From contig JAHIRR010000010.1 of NCBI GenBank assembly GCA_018818505.1, positions 1-5,438 of the forward strand: 5,438 bases of DNA. Direction: 5' to 3'. The number at the start of each line of letters is the position of its first letter. Positions within the stretch are counted from its first letter, which is position 1. Under the pieces are notes generated by a model. The model was not told the DNA's origin and did not search any database. It was given only the letters and a program-made list of their open reading frames with translations. The DNA is from Candidatus Omnitrophota bacterium (lineage in GTDB: Bacteria; Omnitrophota; Koll11; Gorgyraeales; Gorgyraeaceae). Of the stretch, positions 1 to 5,438 are shown one piece after another. The translations under genes were made by a program, and so were the position numbers.

Positions 1-1
1 C

Positions 2-79
2 CACCGCTTCGCGCTCAAGTACCACCACAAGTTAAGGGATAAGAAGACAGGAATACAAAAGTTCGATACTCGATACTAG
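2..79 (+). CDS. uvrC: UvrC excinuclease, C-terminal end only (partial)
   Basis: The frame opening at base 2 encodes 25 residues and a TAG stop. It begins HRFALKYHHKLRDKK, which matches the conserved stretch closing the UvrC RNase H-like endonuclease domain (family pattern RDEAHRFAI.YHRKLR.K). UvrC makes the 5' incision in UvrABC nucleotide excision repair in the cytoplasm. In most UvrC proteins this stretch is followed by about 50-60 residues forming a tandem helix-hairpin-helix DNA-binding domain. Here only about ten residues follow, and the last five (FDTRY) and the stop are encoded by the inverted repeat that starts at 62. The protein therefore either lacks the HhH domain naturally or lost it when the repeat arose. 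The next gene is also a DNA repair gene. The call rests on one short motif, since the rest of the gene lies outside the window. Confidence 0.62.
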   Translation, partial: HRFALKYHHKLRDKKTGIQKFDTRY

Positions 80-141
80 ATACTCGATGCTCGCCGTTAG
101 CTCGTTTTACGAGTATCGAGTATCGAGGGTCGAGTATCGAA
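62..141. repeat. Inverted repeat with heptamer tandem arms (CGATACT / CGAGTAT)
   Basis: The left arm is 62-93 and the right arm 110-141, 32 nt each. The left arm matches the reverse complement of the right arm at 28 of 32 positions by hand alignment, with a 16-nt loop at 94-109. Each arm is itself a tandem array of period 7: CGATACT, CGATACT, AGATACT, CGATGCT on the left, and CGAGTAT, CGAGTAT, CGAGGGT, CGAGTAT on the right. As RNA or extruded DNA it would form a long hairpin. It supplies the last codons and stop of uvrC and ends 20 nt before the ogt start. No T-run follows the right arm, so it is not a standard intrinsic terminator, although a hairpin this strong could protect the uvrC transcript end. 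The structure is seen directly; any function is unknown. Confidence 0.9.
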
Positions 142-169
142 GAAAGCATGCCAGGAAAGCATGAAAGCG

Positions 170-199
170 TTGACTTTGTTCGAGAAAAAGGTATATACT
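170..199 (+). promoter_or_regulatory. Possible sigma70-like promoter inside ogt
   Basis: TTGACT (170-175) and TATACT (194-199) are separated by 18 nt, and each hexamer matches the bacterial housekeeping consensus at five of six positions. If active, it would start a transcript inside ogt that could serve prfB and the genes beyond. The bases also encode normal Ogt residues, so this could be coincidence. I saw no better promoter in the window. Confidence 0.2.
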
Positions 200-413
200 G
201 TTGTGAAAAGTATACCTGTGGGCGAGACGCGGACGTATGCGTGGGTGGCACGCAAAGTTGGCAGGCCGCGCGCTGTAAGGGCAGTAGGCACAGCGCTTAG
301 GAAAAATCCGTTTACGCTTATTGTGCCATGCCACAGGGTGGTGCGTTCTGACGGTTCGATAGGCAGGTACGCACTTGGCGCAGATCTAAAAAAGAGACTA
401 TTAGAAATAGAAT

Positions 414-1514
<1,101 letters not shown>

Positions 1515-1604
1515 CCGTTTGCCCGTTGCCCGTTTAGCCCGTTTGCCCGTTAACGATTAAAACGGGCCAACGGGTCACGGGCTAAACGGGCCAACGGGTC
1601 AACG
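1515..1604. repeat. Inverted repeat of CCCGTT / AACGGG tandem units filling the prfB-secA gap
   Basis: It begins at the base after the prfB stop. A perfect 13-bp core pairs CCCGTTTAGCCCG (1529-1541) with CGGGCTAAACGGG (1578-1590). Pairing extends outward (1516-1528 with 1592-1604, one two-base mismatch and a bulged C) and inward through further CCCGTT/AACGGG units to a loop near 1552-1560. The right half has a clean 8-nt period, and AACGGGCCAACGGGTC occurs twice (1561-1576 and 1585-1600). There is no downstream T-run, so a Rho-independent terminator is unlikely. The element ends six bases before the secA ATG and so covers the place where a ribosome binding site would be. The structure is seen directly; a regulatory effect on secA is inference. 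Confidence 0.92.
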
Positions 1605-1610
1605 AATATT

Positions 1611-4358
1611 ATGTCTAACTGGATATTAAACAAAATAATCGGGTCGCAGAATCAGCGGGAGATCAAGAAGCTGCAGCCGCTCGTGGATAAGATAAATTTA
1701 CTGGAGCCAGAGGTGCGGAAGCTGAGCGACGCTGAGCTGCGCCAAAAAACAGACGAGTTTCGAAAGCGCATCTCCGACGGCGCAACACTCGATGAGATCC
1801 TATCCGAGGCATTCGCAGTAGTGCGCGAAGTCAGCCAGCGCACCATAGGCATGCGGCATTTTGATGTGCAGCTTATGGGCGGCGTAGTGCTTCACCAGGG
1901 AAAGATCGCTGAGATGACGACAGGTGAAGGAAAAACTCTTGTCGCGACCTTACCAGCGTATCTAAACGCGCTGAGCGGCAAAGGCGTCCACATCATAACT
2001 GTGAATGATTATCTTGCCCGCCGCGACAGAGAATGGATGGGGCCAGTGTATGAGTTTCTTGGCCTTACAATGGGAGTTGTCCAACATGACATGGACCCAG
2101 GACTCAGGCAGATGGCTTATGGAAGTGACATCACCTATGGCACAAATAATGAATTTGGTTTTGACTATCTCAGGGACAATATGGTTGCGCGCGCTGAAAA
2201 TATGGTGCAGCGCAAATTAAATTACGCGATCGTTGATGAGGTGGACAGCATTTTAATAGATGAAGCGCGTACCCCGCTTATCATCTCAGGCCCGTCGGAA
2301 GAATCCACAGATAAATATTATACATGCAATAAAATAGTGCCGCGCCTGAAAGGCCGCATAATCCTGGAAAAAGACGAGATCGACGCAAAGTTCAAAGGCA
2401 TAGACCTTTCAATAGGCTACGACTATATCGTGGATGAAAAGGCGCACACCGCGCATCTCACAGAGGATGGCGAGGCAAAAGTATCTGAGATGCTCGGCAT
2501 AACTAACATGCACGATATGTCTACAATGGAATATCGTCATCACATAATCCAGGCCTTAAAGGCGCATAATCTTTTTGAGCGCGACGTAGACTATGTAGTG
2601 AAAGAAGGAGAGGTAATCATCGTCGACGAGTTTACGGGCCGCCTTATGCCTGGCAGGCGCTGGTCAGATGGCCTGCACCAGGCAGTAGAGTCAAAAGAAG
2701 GACTTAAGATAGAAAGGGAAAACCAGACACTCGCCACCATTACATTTCAAAATTATTTCAGGATGTATAAAAAGCTCGCTGGTATGACTGGCACCGCGAT
2801 GACAGAGGCGAATGAATTCAGCCACATCTATAAATTGGACACAATAGCGGTGCCCACGAATCAGACATTGATAAGGACAAATTATCCAGATGTCATCTAT
2901 AAGACCGAGAAAGAAAAATTCAACGCTGTGTGCAATGAGATCGAGGAACTTTACAAAAAAGGCCGCCCGGTTCTCGTCGGTACTATTTCAATAGAAAAAT
3001 CAGAGCGCCTGGGCTCGATGCTTAAACGCCGCGATATCCCGCATAATGTCCTGAACGCGAAATATCACGAGATGGAAGCAGTCATTATCGCGCAGGCAGG
3101 CAGACTCAATGCGATCACGATCGCCACGAACATGGCTGGCCGCGGCACAGATATTTTACTCGGCGGCAATCCTGAATACATGGTGAATGACTGGCTAAAG
3201 GCAAAAGGCCTTGGCCCAAAGAATGTGACTGAGGATGAAGTTAAAGGCATGCTCAGTGAGGCAAAAGAAAAGGTAAAGAAAGAACATGAAGAGGTCGTCT
3301 CCCTTGGAGGACTTCACATAATCGGCACAGAGCGCCACGAGTCTCGTCGCGTAGACAATCAGCTGCGCGGACGTTCAGGCAGGCAGGGCGACCCTGGCTC
3401 ATCTAAATTTTACATATCCTTAGAGGATGATCTGATGCGGCTATTTGGTTCTGGCAGGATCTCTGCTATCTATGACAAGCTCGGCATAGAGGAAGGCCAG
3501 GACATACAGCACCCTCTTGTGTCGCGTGCCATCGAAGTCGCGCAAAAAAGAGTAGAGCAGCATAACTTTGACATACGAAAACACGTGCTCGAATATGACA
3601 ATGTGATGAATAAACAGAGGGAGGTCATATACGAGGAGCGGCGTAAGATCTTGACAGGTGAAAATATAAAAGAGCATCTCCATGAGATCATAGAAGAAGT
3701 CATTGATGGCGCAATGGGCCTTTATTTCAATGCTGAGACTCATAAGAGTGATTGGCAGTACGCGGAGTTTTGCGAATGGTTCCGGTCAAAGTTTAATATC
3801 AGGCTTCAGAATATAGAGGACATGGTCGAAGGCAAAGACAGCGACGCAATTCTCAATGAACTGAGCGCACTGGTAAAAGCTACGTACGAAGAAAAAGAAA
3901 AAAAGATGGCACCAGGCCTCTTAAGGCACATTGAAAAGATGCTCATGCTCCAGGTCATTGATACAAAGTGGAAAGATCATCTTCATGCAATGGATAATCT
4001 GAGAGAAGGGATCGGCCTGCGTGCATATGGGCAGCGGGATCCATTAGTGGAATACCAGCACGAAGGATATGATATGTTCATGAGTATGATAGATTCGATA
4101 AAGGACGAGACCTTGGAATTTTTATTCAAGGTCCAAGCTGTGCAAGAGGACACTGCTTCACGAGGCGTGTTCCAGTCGCTTCCACAGCAGTTCGTGCATG
4201 ATGAGATCGCTCCTATGTCAAGGCCATTGCCTTCACAACCGCCGCGAGATCTACCAGAGCCGCCTGCTCAGCATAAACGAGAAGAGCCCAAGGTTGGCAG
4301 AAACGACCCATGCCCGTGCGGTAGCGGCAGGAAGTATAAAAAATGCTGTGGGCAATAA
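1611..4358 (+). CDS. secA: Preprotein translocase ATPase SecA
   Basis: SecA is the cytoplasmic motor that drives unfolded preproteins through the SecYEG channel by ATP hydrolysis. The 915-aa protein is complete. The Walker A motif TGEGKT is at 104-109 (Lys108, as in E. coli) and the Walker B VDE at 208-210, followed by [17 protein letters not shown]. The preprotein cross-linking domain spans roughly 228-372. NBD2 carries [13 protein letters not shown] (507-519) and the motif VI segment [11 protein letters not shown] (584-594). The helical scaffold and wing region runs to about 840, including [17 protein letters not shown] (784-800). A proline-rich linker (~870-887) leads to a SEC-C zinc tail with Cys901, Cys903, Cys912 and Cys913 (CxC-x8-CC), which in the family binds zinc and contacts SecB and/or the ribosome. 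The ATG gives the standard N-terminus, but no Shine-Dalgarno is visible and an inverted repeat occupies the leader. The last 16 nt overlap lnt. Confidence 0.98.
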   Translation: MSNWILNKIIGSQNQREIKKLQPLVDKINLLEPEVRKLSDAELRQKTDEFRKRISDGATLDEILSEAFAVVREVSQRTIGMRHFDVQLMGGVVLHQGKIAEMTTGEGKTLVATLPAYLNALSGKGVHIITVNDYLARRDREWMGPVYEFLGLTMGVVQHDMDPGLRQMAYGSDITYGTNNEFGFDYLRDNMVARAENMVQRKLNYAIVDEVDSILIDEARTPLIISGPSEESTDKYYTCNKIVPRLKGRIILEKDEIDAKFKGIDLSIGYDYIVDEKAHTAHLTEDGEAKVSEMLGITNMHDMSTMEYRHHIIQALKAHNLFERDVDYVVKEGEVIIVDEFTGRLMPGRRWSDGLHQAVESKEGLKIERENQTLATITFQNYFRMYKKLAGMTGTAMTEANEFSHIYKLDTIAVPTNQTLIRTNYPDVIYKTEKEKFNAVCNEIEELYKKGRPVLVGTISIEKSERLGSMLKRRDIPHNVLNAKYHEMEAVIIAQAGRLNAITIATNMAGRGTDILLGGNPEYMVNDWLKAKGLGPKNVTEDEVKGMLSEAKEKVKKEHEEVVSLGGLHIIGTERHESRRVDNQLRGRSGRQGDPGSSKFYISLEDDLMRLFGSGRISAIYDKLGIEEGQDIQHPLVSRAIEVAQKRVEQHNFDIRKHVLEYDNVMNKQREVIYEERRKILTGENIKEHLHEIIEEVIDGAMGLYFNAETHKSDWQYAEFCEWFRSKFNIRLQNIEDMVEGKDSDAILNELSALVKATYEEKEKKMAPGLLRHIEKMLMLQVIDTKWKDHLHAMDNLREGIGLRAYGQRDPLVEYQHEGYDMFMSMIDSIKDETLEFLFKVQAVQEDTASRGVFQSLPQQFVHDEIAPMSRPLPSQPPRDLPEPPAQHKREEPKVGRNDPCPCGSGRKYKKCCGQ
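4329..4334 (+). promoter_or_regulatory. Ribosome binding site for lnt, inside secA
   Basis: AGGAAG lies 8 nt before the ATG at 4343, good Shine-Dalgarno spacing. It sits within the codons for the SecA zinc-tail Ser-Gly-Arg-Lys stretch. It supports the lnt start chosen here and implies that ribosomes finishing secA pass directly over the lnt initiation region. Confidence 0.6.
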
Positions 4359-5438
4359 TCTCCGCAATACTACTAATCCTTGCCTTCCCAAACTTTAATC
4401 AAAGCTATTTCGTCTTCATAGGTTTTGTCCCACTCCTTTTTGCAATACAGAAAAAATCAGCAAAAAACGCATTTTGGAATTCGTACCTCTGCGGGTTTTT
4501 ATTTTACCTCGGCGTCTTATACTGGCTTTATCATGTGACAGGCTTCGGGCTTATTGTGCTCTGCATGTATCTCGCGCTATATTTCGGGGTCTTTGGATTT
4601 TTATTTAATCGCCTCACCTATTACACTTCAGGCTTCAACCTTTTATTTATACCACTAATATGGATTTTTCTTGAATATGCGCAGTCGCATCTTTTTTCAG
4701 GTTTTGGCTGGGCCTTGCTGGGCTATTCGCAATACATGAAGCTGCGCCTTATCCAGATAGCAGATTTTTCAGGAGTGTATGGCGTATCGTTTCTTGTGAT
4801 GATGGTGAATGTGGCGGTCTATAAGTTTTTCAAGAGATCAGCCAGGCATTTGGTGGTAGCTGCTTTAGTTTTAGGCATGGTATTTTGGTATGGGAAAATG
4901 AGGGAGAATAAGGGGGAATGGGGGGATAGTCTTAAAGTATCAGTTATTCAGGGTAATATTCCGCAGGAGATGAAATGGGATCCTTTTGCTAGTGATGAGA
5001 TAATGGATGGATATTTTAATCTGACCAGGCTCGCAGCATTTGACGAACCTGATTTAATAATCTGGCCGGAGACGTCTTTCCCTGGATTTTTTATAAGTGA
5101 CGAGGAAAAGACCAGACAAGTTTTTGATCTGGCAAGAAAGATACAGATCCCGCTTTTAATAGGAGCAAACACTGTAGATGGTTTGGATATTTTAAATAGC
5201 GCGGTACTTATTTCAAAAAAAGGCGAGATCGTCGACAAATACGACAAGCTTCACCTAGTGCCTTTTGGCGAATTTGTGCCATTTGGAGATAAAATCCCTT
5301 TTCTACATAGACTGGTGCTTGGCGAACTAGGTCATTTTACAGCAGGGGATGAATATAAAATATTTAAGATCGAGCGCCCAGCCTTGCAGAAAATCTTTGA
5401 TTTTAGCACAGGCCAGCAGCAAGCCGCAAACATCGAGC
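4343..5438 (+). CDS. lnt: Apolipoprotein N-acyltransferase Lnt, 3' end missing or disrupted (partial)
   Basis: Lnt adds the third acyl chain to the N-terminal cysteine of diacylated lipoproteins in the inner membrane, using phospholipid as donor. In E. coli it completes lipoproteins for Lol-dependent sorting. The 365 codons present show about seven hydrophobic segments (near residues 3-15, 21-35, 47-63, 67-89, 97-112, 144-160, 169-183), then a nitrilase-type periplasmic domain from about 196 ([18 protein letters not shown]). The catalytic glutamate is Glu243 in [10 protein letters not shown] and the lysine is Lys302 in [14 protein letters not shown]. The third residue, the cysteine of a segment like LICFE, should follow roughly 50 residues after the lysine. 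It is absent: after [12 protein letters not shown] (332-343) the frame stays open but reads [20 protein letters not shown], which does not resemble Lnt. The gene starts inside secA with a good ribosome binding site. A G-rich tract encodes the linker before the nitrilase domain. The stop lies beyond the window. Confidence 0.93.
   Translation, partial: MLWAIISAILLILAFPNFNQSYFVFIGFVPLLFAIQKKSAKNAFWNSYLCGFLFYLGVLYWLYHVTGFGLIVLCMYLALYFGVFGFLFNRLTYYTSGFNLLFIPLIWIFLEYAQSHLFSGFGWALLGYSQYMKLRLIQIADFSGVYGVSFLVMMVNVAVYKFFKRSARHLVVAALVLGMVFWYGKMRENKGEWGDSLKVSVIQGNIPQEMKWDPFASDEIMDGYFNLTRLAAFDEPDLIIWPETSFPGFFISDEEKTRQVFDLARKIQIPLLIGANTVDGLDILNSAVLISKKGEIVDKYDKLHLVPFGEFVPFGDKIPFLHRLVLGELGHFTAGDEYKIFKIERPALQKIFDFSTGQQQAANIE
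4892..4925 (+). other. G-rich tract with quadruplex spacing within lnt
   Basis: Four G runs at 4892-4894, 4902-4904, 4912-4916 and 4920-4925 are separated by 7, 7 and 3 nt. This fits the usual G3+ N1-7 motif for an intramolecular quadruplex in the coding strand and mRNA. It encodes a hydrophilic linker (around [12 protein letters not shown], residues 184-195) between the last membrane segment and the nitrilase domain, where sequence is free to vary. Folding is not demonstrated. Confidence 0.4.
5369..5438. repeat. Possible in-frame palindromic insertion at the 3' end of lnt
   Basis: ATCGAGC occurs at 5369-5375 and again at 5432-5438, exactly 63 nt (21 codons) apart. Between them lies an imperfect hairpin: GCCT (5381-5384) pairs with AGGC (5410-5413), TGC (5385-5387) with GCA (5406-5408), and AAAATC (5390-5395) with GATTTT (5399-5404) around a TTT loop. 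The translation across this stretch is unlike Lnt. Together these suggest a small palindromic element that inserted in frame and duplicated its target, or a dispersed repeat at a contig edge. The repeat and hairpin are seen; the insertion is inference. Confidence 0.35.

Noticed and set aside
62..141. CRISPR array
   Set aside because: The units are 7 nt, contiguous and arranged as facing arms, with no unique spacers of 25-40 nt.
142..163. GAAAGCATG repeated at 142-150 and 155-163 around the ogt start
   Set aside because: It is a short direct repeat that gives two ATG options. Only the second is in the ogt frame, and I see no further significance.
15..251. Minus-strand open frame of 78 codons, with related frames across 97-525
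   Set aside because: Their peptides are translations of the heptamer repeat (Tyr-Ser-Ile-Leu-Asp-type runs) and the complement of ogt. Nothing in them resembles a protein family.
1515..1604. Rho-independent terminator after prfB
   Set aside because: The stem is long and GC-rich but there is no T-run after it, and the next gene starts six bases later on the same strand.
3165..3310. Possible unusual insertion in SecA NBD2 between LLGGNPEYM and [12 protein letters not shown]
   Set aside because: A helical, charged insert of about this length is normal here; E. coli SecA has a comparable segment.
3441..3743. Minus-strand open frames of 77-100 codons inside secA
   Set aside because: They lie wholly opposite well-conserved SecA sequence and have no family motif, so they are shadows of its codon use.
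4198..4398. 66-codon plus-strand frame across the end of secA
   Set aside because: It overlaps the SecA zinc tail and the lnt start in a third frame. Its cysteine-poor product resembles nothing, and both overlapping genes are well supported.
4948..5247. Minus-strand 99-codon frame
   Set aside because: It is antisense to the Lnt nitrilase domain, including the WPE and catalytic-lysine approach. The plus frame is clearly the real one.

Overview
The window reads as a stretch of diderm (Gram-negative-type) bacterial chromosome. All five recognisable genes lie on the + strand: the last codons of uvrC (2-79), a short ogt-type alkyltransferase gene (161-454), prfB for release factor 2 (414-1514), secA (1611-4358), and an apolipoprotein N-acyltransferase gene, lnt (4343 to the window end, incomplete). 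SecA and Lnt are envelope-biogenesis proteins, and Lnt implies an outer-membrane lipoprotein pathway. I cannot place the organism firmly. Frequent ATA and AGG codons, together with short self-complementary tandem repeats between genes, suggest an uncultivated lineage of the Omnitrophota/PVC kind; this is inference only.

Region by region: 1-160 holds the end of uvrC running into an 80-nt inverted repeat whose arms are heptamer tandem arrays. Next come ogt and prfB, which overlap by 41 nt and are probably translationally coupled. prfB is read in one continuous frame and lacks the UGA frameshift site that autoregulates this gene in many bacteria. The 96-nt gap 1515-1610 is almost filled by a second inverted repeat, built on CCCGTT/AACGGG units, which ends six bases before the secA start and leaves no visible Shine-Dalgarno sequence. 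secA is full length (915 aa) with intact ATPase motifs and a C-terminal zinc-binding tail. lnt starts inside the last codons of secA (16-nt overlap), with a good ribosome binding site embedded in the zinc-tail codons. No stretch over 300 bases lacks a gene.

The gene set is housekeeping: DNA repair (uvrC, ogt), translation termination (prfB), protein export (secA) and lipoprotein maturation (lnt). The unusual content is in the non-standard sequence around it. There are two structurally parallel heptamer/octamer hairpin arrays, one reaching into the 3' end of uvrC and one abutting the secA start. In addition, the final ~65 nt of the window do not look like Lnt: a palindrome flanked by a 7-nt direct repeat sits, in frame, about where the catalytic-cysteine segment should be. 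I did not see a defence system, CRISPR array, transposase, tRNA or rRNA.
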